A DNA stretch of 50,690 bases from contig PSRA01000245.1 in the NCBI GenBank assembly GCA_003175695.1, positions 1-50,690 of the forward strand, written 5' to 3'. The position numbers were made by a program, and so were the translations under genes. The notes under the pieces were generated by a model. It made no database searches and was not told the origin of the DNA. It saw only the letters and a program-made list of their open reading frames with translations. How positions within the stretch are numbered: the first letter of the stretch is position 1; each line of letters starts with the position of its first letter. This document shows, one piece after another, positions 10,501-16,602 of the stretch. Origin of the DNA: Bacteroidota bacterium. Lineage in GTDB: Bacteria > Bacteroidota > Bacteroidia > Chitinophagales > Chitinophagaceae.

Positions 10501-10761
10501 TTAATTCATTCAAAAGATTTTGATGAAGCCACTGGGAAGCTGGCGCTTGTTTATAGCCTTGTAATAGAAGATGAATATGGGGGAAACTGCACCATTCGAA
10601 AGGTTGAAATTGAGGAAACAAAAGCCAAAGGCAAGTTATTTGGCGAAAAGCGAGTAATGCTCTGTGCGCTCAACTCAGAAAATAAACCGATAGTAATTGA
10701 CAATATTACTTCAAATGATGAATTAGAAATAGTCGGTCTTGAATATGTACTTCAAAATTGA
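7543..10761 (+). CDS. res: Type III restriction enzyme helicase/endonuclease subunit (Res)
   Basis: The protein has 1072 residues. SF2 helicase motifs are Walker A ATGSGKT (104-110), DEAH (234-237), a motif V region with DEGIDLP and motif VI QIIGRGIRL. A PD-(D/E)XK endonuclease follows: PD near 829-830 and ETKG near 843-846, as in EcoP1I/EcoP15I Res. About 225 residues beyond the nuclease are extra; they start around SPDKAYRKFIKL and end LEIVGLEYVLQN, and I do not recognise them. Res needs Mod for recognition and uses ATP to move or diffuse to a second unmethylated site before cutting. The gene follows mod by 3 bp. Confidence 0.9.
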   Translation: MPKRKPKAQTTYFEKHSKLLANVVKSYRESTSSFNLFATSDFAAFNSIENGITKHPLRYYQMDALYMLDYLLKCNDSRPEKKDLLEIVDEEKHIKAPFLGYEMATGSGKTMLMGASIYFLNEKFGIDNFLIITPASTDIYQKTIRNFQLGNFDSIWADDTPFTFNLITGDNYTQNLFFDSNKDANIFIFNISKFGANATNTELTWESAIWQDEKGNNISIKQFLKDKKLIIITDEAHHAQTRVASKIIRNFHPSAVLEYTATAIENEKSLDKKNQTIIYKYDIRRFLEDGHGKLVRAVALATGNKSKKADVSSNEKFKLVTLFLIHLLKKEAILLDPKSKNLKPIAFVKVKNDTGYTQKIFDYIKNDLADDLESINIIIEKIKAQDLEITSLLIELYKGKYQDKIDMLREDVRKAASTAIFYHGQSSKETEKKFLNIRKNEVEIIVYMQRLDEGIDLPNIYSMAVINDTETDFKTSVKQIIGRGIRLNKDKREFDDEKNSFKANAEKLHIICDQGKNFEEVIVAIQQEFGLNNKYLSFDKIRTPVINKSKPDLLTGKYIPHIKADLKAKQDVNLISLITNVQGITSKFVEDNCLEGENDTVKRFLKYRPDQFFVEVDIFSDKKVYHKQIKEEGGEPTTLQITDKELKKIYGLVQKTLPCLPDTETSKKAFKDYIDTFNQIGLQYYKLDDADEKLALKLFVDAFSFYYRNKIEKDYFVLDFRQLNEEESWSLKKEFHDYELRIPEDQVGNNVRLKAMDKQKIIELIEAQYNFYGYEKSIYDYEKFDSYTEYKLAQYADEILKKVAKEKKPFWIRNQRNIFFSYGSKRYFPDFIMFKDDMIYVIETKGEVFSDTKKNALLKKLDEVPGEGGIKGFKGILVFSSQMEEMGTDVVEWDKFIKESEETLIRQQSQDQLISEPNEEDKFIKYIPVYSPDKAYRKFIKLQKTPKPEGWLALKNNNSKLPETVFATQAKGQALSPSYPHNAWVILIHSKDFDEATGKLALVYSLVIEDEYGGNCTIRKVEIEETKAKGKLFGEKRVMLCALNSENKPIVIDNITSNDELEIVGLEYVLQN

Positions 10762-10857
10762 CTAAGTCTTACTAATAAAATCAACCGCCTTTATTCTTAC
10801 CAAAGGAGTATCGAAAGCGGCAAAAACTGTCATCCTAAAGAGGCCAAACAGTTTTAA

Positions 10858-11025
10858 GTTCATCAGCTCATTTGGGCATATATTATTTCGGTCACACCAT
10901 ACTTGAAAGTAAAACCAAAATTTGGTGACGGCACTTTGACAAAAATGGACTTTGAAAAAAATCACATTCTGTTCTTGGAGACTGATATGAATTATCTAAA
11001 TAAATTATTTGAGAACAAAATCTAA
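10858..11025 (+). pseudogene. Possible 3' remnant of an unknown gene after res
   Basis: An open frame of 55 codons without a good start reads like the end of a real protein; it contains ISVTPYLKVKPKFGDG and ENHILFLE-like text (FEKNHILFLETDMNY). It follows res by about 100 bp in the same direction. The family is not recognised. The rest of 10762-11146 shows no other convincing gene and no terminator hairpin. Confidence 0.3.
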
Positions 11026-11146
11026 AGCGGTTTAAATCAGATAATTTTCATTTATGGTATGCAATGGATACTTTCCATGATTGGTCAACAGTGTAGTATT
11101 CTGGGTTTTCCATAATATGGGAGTCCATTGCAAAGTAAAAGATAAA

Positions 11147-12331
11147 TTACCATCCTGGAACAGGCTTTGGTTTGTAGTTTTCAATCGGGTATCGCATAAT
11201 GACTACTGAATATTTTGTCGAACAATTAGGGTAACCTGCAATATTGCAAGCCTGAATATCAAGATATGCAGAACAATTAATTATTAATTCCCAAACATCA
11301 AAATGGTCTCCAACGACCCTGTTAAGAATGTATTGGTGAATGTTCTCTGAATGTCCATTGTGGCTATTTATATTGATTCTATATTTTCTTGGTTGGCCAT
11401 TAACCACCTCATTATTATTCTCGATTAATAATACGGTAGCTCCATTTTGACTGCTATTTACAGCCTTATACTCGTTATCAGCATAAGACTGTTCAAATTC
11501 CGACCGAGTGTAAATAGTGCCCACCAGACTAATAATTTCACTGTGAAGTGTTCTATACTCGAAACCTTTGGAATAACATGATAAGAATGGTCTTGTTTCA
11601 GTTTTCCCATTTTTGGTAATAGTCATGGTTTTACCCTCATCACATTCTCCAGTTTTATTAAAAATATATAATTCTCCGTTGGCATAAAATACTGTTTCAC
11701 TATGATTAGTAGATTTTTCTTTAGGTTCAATATTGCCTACGTTGGAGTGGCTTCCAATTCTTAATAGACGATAAGCAATATAAATATCCTTACCAGTCAA
11801 TTTTATCGATTTGTGATTAGAATATGCTTCCTGCGCTGCAATTTTTAAATTTTGATTTCGGGGGCTGACGTTTATCCCCAATGTGTCAGAAATATTTTTC
11901 CCAGTACCAATCTCTACACTGCCTGCTTTTACGGCCTCCCATATAACTACTGTCTGGTCTGAAAAATTGATCTTAAAAATATCACCAACAGATACAATCT
12001 CCAGATTCTTCAATTTAATGGAAAGATTTTTATCATTTTGATAGCTTGGATTGATGCCCAGCCAACTAAGGATGGAGAATCTGACACCAGCATTGAAACC
12101 TGATGAATTGTCTACATCGTATGTTTCAACAGAAATTGTGTGATTCAGGCTTTGTGAGTCCAATCCAGCATAATTTATTGGACCAATATTTTCGCTCCAT
12201 TGAGCGCCTATTGGAATATCAGTTCGTGGCAGACTTAAAACATTAAATTCCTGCAAGGCATTCGCAATATTCTGCGCGTATAGTGCACAAGTAGCGATAG
12301 AAAATAACGCGATTAAGTAAAAATACTTCAT
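11147..12331 (-). CDS. Secreted protein of unknown function, downstream of the caspase gene
   Basis: This 394-residue protein begins with a clear Sec signal peptide (about 1-20, cleavage after YAQ). No domain was recognised. The mature part is rich in Asn, Ser and Tyr and looks like a beta-rich extracytoplasmic protein. It contains a few Cys residues, including a late group (NCS, ACN, NCS) that could form disulfides. It is 47 bp downstream of the caspase-domain gene on the same strand, so the two are probably one transcript. An exported partner beside a cytoplasmic caspase is odd for a defence pair. It could be a target, an envelope sensor or an unrelated passenger. Confidence 0.75.
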   Translation of the reverse strand: MKYFYLIALFSIATCALYAQNIANALQEFNVLSLPRTDIPIGAQWSENIGPINYAGLDSQSLNHTISVETYDVDNSSGFNAGVRFSILSWLGINPSYQNDKNLSIKLKNLEIVSVGDIFKINFSDQTVVIWEAVKAGSVEIGTGKNISDTLGINVSPRNQNLKIAAQEAYSNHKSIKLTGKDIYIAYRLLRIGSHSNVGNIEPKEKSTNHSETVFYANGELYIFNKTGECDEGKTMTITKNGKTETRPFLSCYSKGFEYRTLHSEIISLVGTIYTRSEFEQSYADNEYKAVNSSQNGATVLLIENNNEVVNGQPRKYRININSHNGHSENIHQYILNRVVGDHFDVWELIINCSAYLDIQACNIAGYPNCSTKYSVVIMRYPIENYKPKPVPGW

Positions 12332-12378
12332 AGAATTTCGTTTTTGATTTCGCAGATTTGATCTACAACCTCATTGTC

Positions 12379-13839
12379 CTATCGATTAAAGTAAAAGTCT
12401 GCGGTAAGCGACGTTGATTCCCAAGGAATTTGTTCTTCTTTTGATTTATCCATCACTTCTAATCTAACCTTTTGGAACAAGGTAGTTACTGGTAAGCCTT
12501 TTTCGGGCATGTAATTCAAAAGAGCTTCAGTATACAACCCATTATTGCCACTTCCGTCACTCGCTGTGTTACCTGGAGATGTTGAGTAAGCTATTAAAGA
12601 GCCCTTGGGAGCATTCATCATTGCCAAGCCACGCTGATTGATGCCGCGCGCCCAACTTCGCTCAAACGGATTGTTTCTGCATGCGTCTAAAATTAGAAAA
12701 TTAACTGAGGTTCTTGCCTCCTCCATATACGCCAGTAATCTTCCAGCTTCAACACAATCGTATTCGACAAGTTTTTCAATGGCGAGCTTTGCGTCAATTG
12801 GTATTAAATAATTTAGACCTTTCACTTGCACCCCATGACCTGCGAAATAGAAAAGTCCCACGTCGCTTCCCTTCAGTTTATCACCGAATTCGTCAATTGC
12901 CACTTTTAATTCCTTTTGGGAAGGATCTATTTTTTTTGTGACTTCAAACGCAAGTGAACTAAGCATTGATTCCATTCCGTTTGCATCATTTAGTGGATTT
13001 ACAAGTGAATTAGCATGCTCATAAGAGCTGCATCCTACAACTAAAGCTTTTCTTATTTCAGATTTTACGCTACCAGTAGTTGAACCAGGAGTTGATTTTA
13101 CAAATCCAATTTCAACTGGGGAAAAGATTGGATGACCTACGATTGCCTCGGATTTTTCGAGTGTAAATCCGTCGCGTTTAAGATTATTTATATATATTTC
13201 AACTAACGTTGTTAATTCCTCCTTGTTAGTTCGCACAGCAGGATGGAGAGTCAAACACAAAAAATCAAGGAATTCTTTATCGGGAGCATGCAAAATATTA
13301 AATCTATTGTCAGTGAACACCCATTCTACAGGCCAGTCATCATTCAATACTGTATGCCTTTGGATATCCTCTGAGGCAGTTTCATACCTTGAATCATTTG
13401 ACGGTAAATGCGTCAAATCATACAGTCTCCCGAGAAAGGTTCGTTGATCAAGATTACCGTACCATGTAATTCTTGTAATTAAAAAAGCATCAAGAATATT
13501 TCTGCGTGTCGACAATTGAATTTTTTTTGCATTTGAATTCTGCGTTTTTTTCTCAATTTCATTTTGTCGTTTATAAGTACTTCTGATCTTGCCACCATTA
13601 CCCATAAATGTTTCGCCCTGTGAAGACGTAATCATAAAGTCTCCGTCATAGAAATCAATTTCTTTCCCTTCCCGCAATTCTCTCAAAATGTTCATAATTG
13701 TCACTCGCAGATTTTTTTGCTGATTGAATGTTAGGTCTACGGATTGTTCAGCGATAATTGGAGCAATGTCAACGTTGGCTAACGGGTTTCCGTCGACCAA
13801 TGCGAGTAGCTTCTTTGTTAAATCGTACCTGTCTATCAT
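12379..13839 (-). CDS. AbiJ_NTD3-like/caspase (C14) fusion protein, candidate abortive-infection effector
   Basis: The protein has 486 residues. About 1-85 looks like a small helical/winged-helix region. About 108-230 resembles the AbiJ N-terminal domain 3 seen in phage-defence proteins: RRNILDAFLI, ITWYGNLDQRTFLGRLYDL, PSNDSRY, DDWPVEWVF and LTLHPAVRTNKEE. About 265-486 is a metacaspase-type peptidase with the catalytic dyad His335 in YFAGHG and Cys387 in LDACRNNPF. The family cleaves substrates after basic or acidic residues once activated. Bacterial caspases often act in abortive infection, triggered by phage. Domain identification is from memory of the family patterns. It sits in the defence element and precedes the secreted-protein gene. 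Confidence 0.8.
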   Translation of the reverse strand: MIDRYDLTKKLLALVDGNPLANVDIAPIIAEQSVDLTFNQQKNLRVTIMNILRELREGKEIDFYDGDFMITSSQGETFMGNGGKIRSTYKRQNEIEKKTQNSNAKKIQLSTRRNILDAFLITRITWYGNLDQRTFLGRLYDLTHLPSNDSRYETASEDIQRHTVLNDDWPVEWVFTDNRFNILHAPDKEFLDFLCLTLHPAVRTNKEELTTLVEIYINNLKRDGFTLEKSEAIVGHPIFSPVEIGFVKSTPGSTTGSVKSEIRKALVVGCSSYEHANSLVNPLNDANGMESMLSSLAFEVTKKIDPSQKELKVAIDEFGDKLKGSDVGLFYFAGHGVQVKGLNYLIPIDAKLAIEKLVEYDCVEAGRLLAYMEEARTSVNFLILDACRNNPFERSWARGINQRGLAMMNAPKGSLIAYSTSPGNTASDGSGNNGLYTEALLNYMPEKGLPVTTLFQKVRLEVMDKSKEEQIPWESTSLTADFYFNR

Positions 13840-14091
13840 TTTACATTTGAAAATGAGACTATAATTGCGTTAGATTATATTCTTTTATGTGCCCCTGGAG
13901 GTTTTTGCAAGAAATGTACTTAGGCGAAAATAAATGAATTGGTTCAAAAAATTGTTTATGTGGAGCTTTCTGTTGGATTGTGGCCCATGTTTGCCATTTT
14001 GGCGTTAAAGGTTAAATTTGAGAGATAAACCGTTTGGGGGCTGCTACCCTCTACAGGAGACTTAGCACAACCCGACCCCAACTATCCAAGT

Positions 14092-14229
14092 CTATTTCAT
14101 GGCGCTATTGTACCGAACTAAGTCTGTTCTTACCCCATTTAGGCCATTCGAACGGAGACCCTGCAGCTCTTCCCTAAATTGGGCGAGGCTTCTAAAGGAC
14201 TTCGATACGTAAACTGTGCTGGTTGCATC
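14092..14229 (-). other. In-frame 45-codon extension after the stop of the 85-aa gene
   Basis: The TAG ending the 85-residue gene is followed in the same frame by 45 sense codons (starting DATSTVYVSKSFRSLAQF, ending YNSAMK). The text looks protein-like. It may be a decayed longer gene, a readthrough tail or a separate short gene using a nearby start. The neighbouring 13840-14091 shows no gene. Confidence 0.3.
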
Positions 14230-14487
14230 CTAAATCCATTCCAACGGGTCCTTCTCTTTAGCATCGACCAAATCAATGGTCTGCATCTTGGGAAATACAT
14301 AGGGCATTAATTTGATCAGTAGCTCTATTTTCATTTTCGTGTCCGTAATGCTGTCTAAATATTGAGGTAGGTTTTGGACTTCCTTTTCCAGCGCCTCTCT
14401 AAGCATTGTCCTAAGTTCAATCGTGTTACGATTGGGGACACCTTTGATCCTGCCACCAATCTTGCTATGTCCTGCTTCAAATGCCAT
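14230..14487 (-). CDS. Small basic protein of a mobile-element type (GGRxKGxPN motif)
   Basis: The protein has 85 residues and begins MAFEAGHSKIGGRIKGVPNR. The GGR-x-KG-x-PN segment resembles the N-terminus of small phage and island proteins of the DUF5681 type; the rest is helical (LREALEKEV, IELLIKLMPYVFP). Function is unknown. It lies 24 bp downstream of the displaced recombinase tail and reads the same way, so in the excised circle it would follow the recombinase gene directly, as an operon partner. Confidence 0.55.
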   Translation of the reverse strand: MAFEAGHSKIGGRIKGVPNRNTIELRTMLREALEKEVQNLPQYLDSITDTKMKIELLIKLMPYVFPKMQTIDLVDAKEKDPLEWI

Positions 14488-14510
14488 AGTTATTACTATT
14501 TAATACTACT

Positions 14511-14658
14511 TTATTGATTCAATACTAAAGTGGGAGGATAATGCCTGAATATGGCAGAGTTGTTCATCTGCGTCGTTTCTACCGAAGTATCGATAAAACG
14601 GCTTAGACCATATACTCTAAGTAGATCTTCCTTGAATTGGTTCGAGAACAAAACACTT
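14511..14658 (-). other. Displaced 3' end of the recombinase gene (used only in the excised circle)
   Basis: Across the attR core the minus-strand frame reads APPS VLFSNQFKEDLLRV and continues to VLNQ and a stop at 14511. The recombinase at attL reads SSEAPP through the same core in the same phase. Joining the ends therefore gives a recombinase of about 550 residues whose last 48 are encoded here. In the present arrangement this segment has no proper start of its own; an apparent frame from 14738 merely reads chromosomal sequence into it. Confidence 0.75.
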
Positions 14659-14667
14659 GGGGGAGCC
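14659..14667. other. attR core of the integrative element (GGGGGAGCC)
   Basis: This is an exact copy of the tRNA 3' end core at 66-74. The next bases (CAAGTAGACA and a strong terminator) look like the original flank of the tRNA gene. Left of the core is element DNA, as shown by the recombinase tail. Confidence 0.8.
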
Positions 14668-14676
14668 CAAGTAGAC

Positions 14677-14703
14677 AAGTCGGCAAATTTGCCGACTTTT
14701 TTA
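14677..14703 (+). terminator. Perfect-palindrome terminator, presumably the original tRNA-Asn terminator
   Basis: An 11-bp perfect inverted repeat, AAGTCGGCAAA/TTTGCCGACTT, is followed by a T run on the plus strand. It begins 10 bases after attR. Before insertion it would have followed the tRNA-Asn gene. Confidence 0.8.
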
Positions 14704-14796
14704 TTTTCGAATTCGCTCAGGGTGATAGTATACTCCAAGGGGTAATTAATTAGTTGCTCTGAATTGAAGACTTTTTTAATACCGCTTTTAAATCGT

Positions 14797-15003
14797 CTAC
14801 CATTGCACTAAACGGTCTTTTGGATATTTTTCTGTTATATGCAAAAGGCGGCGCGTTTTACCCAATTCGTTAGATTTATTAATCTCCTCTTCCTCGCAAT
14901 CTTTTGCCGCGCAATACAAATTATACAAATCTGTTATGGGCCTCCCTTCATTGTCAAATCTTATCCAAACTTCCACAAGAATATCTAAATTAAAATCGGT
15001 GTC
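14797..15003 (-). pseudogene. 3' remnant of an unknown gene, cut by an IS3-family fragment
   Basis: About 68 codons ending at a TAG (14797-14799) read as ordinary protein: VEVWIRFDNEGRPI, LYNLYCAAKDCEEEE, RRLLHITEKYPKDRLVQW. The frame loses its start at about 15003, exactly where the IS3 transposase homology begins. The family was not recognised. Confidence 0.5.
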
Positions 15004-15288
15004 GGATCAGTGCGCAAAGAGGCAGGCCACTGCACCTTAGAACAGATAATGGTCCTGAATTTATCAGTCACAGACTTCAGCAATGGTGTTTAGCAAACAA
15101 TATTACTATACAATATATCCAACCTGGAAGACCCATGCAAAATGCTTATGTGGAAAGAAAAGAATGGCAGCCTGAGAAGAGAACTGCTCGATGCCTACCC
15201 TTTTTTACAACTCGAAAAAGTGAGAATGATGTGCGAGGAATGGAGAATGTATTACAACAACAAAAGGCCGCCTAAAGCTTTGGGTTAA
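15003..15288 (+). pseudogene. IS3-family transposase (OrfB) remnant, frameshifted
   Basis: The frame reads RPLHLRTDNGPEFISHRL, holding the second Asp of the DDE triad, then IQPGRPMQNAYVER with the third acidic residue. A frameshift near 15150-15160 moves the rest (SLRRELLDAYPFLQLEKV, YYNNKRPPKALG) to another frame. Only the C-terminal part of the integrase core is left and no terminal inverted repeats were found. It is inactive. Confidence 0.8.
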
Positions 15289-15314
15289 CTGACACCAAGC
15301 CGGTGCTTTTCCCG

Positions 15315-15338
15315 ACCAATAACATTCACTATATTGGT
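15315..15338. repeat. Inverted repeat just upstream of the TonB-C-domain gene
   Basis: ACCAATA (15315-15321) and TATTGGT (15332-15338) form a perfect 7-bp inverted repeat with a 10-base loop, ending 3 bases before the ATG at 15342. It could be an operator or a hairpin blocking translation start, or an IS-end relic. Confidence 0.35.
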
Positions 15339-15341
15339 TAG

Positions 15342-16073
15342 ATGAAATGGATACCCCTGCTATCCCTAATGGTATTCTCTACTGTAGCTAAATCACAGGA
15401 TACTGATTCCTACTATGTCTTTGATAAGCATTGGAAACCTACAGAAGTAAATTCAGCTCGTTATTTCCTCCATATTCATCAATTCAATGACACCTGCTGG
15501 CAATGGGATTATTATAATTACACTGGGCCGCTTATTAAAACTGAACGATACAAGGATAAAGACGGAAAGATCCGGCACGGCTACTCTCGTCATTATGATG
15601 TAAAGGGCTTGCTTGATTCCGTCTCGTACTATAAGTATGGCAAAAAGAATGGCAATTCTTACAAATATTCCGGAGAAAAGTTTCACGTCATGCTTAAATA
15701 TGTCTACCGGGACGACACTCTGATTAGCGTGATAAACCCGGATACTGTCAAAAATGAAAAAGTAAACCATACAGATGAAAGAGAATCCGACTATCCTGGA
15801 GGGGTCAAAGCCTGGACCGACTACCTTAATAAAAATCTCATCTATCCAGAAAGAGCACAGAACGAGCGTATTCAGGGCGATGTCCTCGTCATGTTTACCG
15901 TGGATCAAAACGGGCTTGTTGAGGACCCATCTATAGCGAGGTCGGTCGAATACTCACTGGACGATACGTCCATCAAGATCATAAAGGATTCGGGAAAATG
16001 GAACCCTGCGCATCAGGATGGCAAACTGATCAAATCTTATAAGATGCAGACGATTTACTTCAGGTTTCAATAG
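15342..16073 (+). CDS. Exported protein with MORN-like stretch and TonB C-terminal domain
   Basis: The protein has 243 residues. A signal peptide spans about 1-18 (cleavage near VAKSQ). A region at about 65-110 has MORN-variant character (KDGKIRHGYSRHYD, KNGNSYKYSG). The last ~90 residues are a TonB C-terminal domain: YPERAQNERIQGDVLVMFTV, WNPAHQDGKLI. There is no proline-rich linker, so it probably does not span the periplasm as classical TonB does. Bacteroidota have many such proteins of unclear role. It stands alone between an IS3 remnant and a helicase remnant. Confidence 0.8.
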   Translation: MKWIPLLSLMVFSTVAKSQDTDSYYVFDKHWKPTEVNSARYFLHIHQFNDTCWQWDYYNYTGPLIKTERYKDKDGKIRHGYSRHYDVKGLLDSVSYYKYGKKNGNSYKYSGEKFHVMLKYVYRDDTLISVINPDTVKNEKVNHTDERESDYPGGVKAWTDYLNKNLIYPERAQNERIQGDVLVMFTVDQNGLVEDPSIARSVEYSLDDTSIKIIKDSGKWNPAHQDGKLIKSYKMQTIYFRFQ

Positions 16074-16099
16074 ATCGGATCGCTGTTTTGTCAAATTAA

Positions 16100-16507
16100 T
16101 TACAATCCCATATAATATGAAGATCGCTTTGCTACAATTGCAGCCCGCATGAAAACAACCTTGGCCTCAAGTCCTTTCGAAGCATGAATTGTTTTGGATT
16201 GAACTTTTACGTTCTCGTCTTTGAAGCGGAAAAAATAGGGCGTAAACATTTTACTCCTCCGATACAGGAATAGAATATCATCATTAGTTAGCCCGTCCTC
16301 CAATAACTCTCTTACTTTATCAAAGCAGAACTGGACATTTTCTTCTTCGCTGTTGCCCGAGTACACAACAATTTTATGTTCAGATTTCTTTGACGCCTGA
16401 ATGTCTTTTTCAATTTTGAATTTGTTGTGTTTGATAACCTCGTTACTTGCGCCAACAATATCTTGTGTACTTCGATAATTCAAATTCAGCTTAATAACCT
16501 TTGAATT
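16100..16507 (-). pseudogene. UvrD-family helicase fragment
   Basis: About 135 codons match the middle of an SF1A helicase: KVIKLNLNYRSTQDIV is the motif IV region and VQSKTIHASKGLEAKVVFM the motif V region. Walker A, DExQ and motif VI are missing. Homology begins near 16507, and the frame ends at 16100 shortly after motif V. It is a decayed gene, not obviously a piece of either complete UvrD-type gene in the window. Confidence 0.75.
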
Positions 16508-16602
16508 TGCACAGAGAATTACTTGCGTACTGGCAAGTTCCGTGATTTCCCCGGTTAAGTATGGTCGAAATTCACGCTATTTTTGTAGGAATTCTCATAG
16601 GT

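Larger units (their letters stand above)
75..14667. mobile_element. 14.6 kb serine-recombinase integrative element with defence cargo, inserted in tRNA-Asn
   Basis: The ends are set by the GGGGGAGCC cores at 66-74 and 14659-14667. Inside lie a large serine recombinase at the attL end, a small gene coupled to it, a MerR-like regulator, a UvrD-like helicase-nuclease, type III Mod and Res, a caspase-domain protein with a secreted partner, and a small mobile-element gene. No conjugation, relaxase, replication or capsid gene is visible, so it looks like a mobilisable or passively spreading genomic island. Next to attR is a perfect-palindrome terminator that would have followed the tRNA before insertion. 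Its function as a unit is inferred. Confidence 0.75.

Noticed and set aside
2755-10761. BREX or DISARM system
   Set aside because: No PglZ, BrxC, DrmA/B/C or phospholipase-D-like gene is present; the methylase and Res match type III subunits.
10762-10965. Minus-strand 67-codon frame after res
   Set aside because: Its composition is unlike a protein (many W/F in a row). The plus-strand frame 10858-11025 reads better.
14551-14745. Plus-strand open frame of 64 codons across attR
   Set aside because: It is antisense to the displaced recombinase tail and includes the terminator palindrome; the coding-like signal is on the minus strand.
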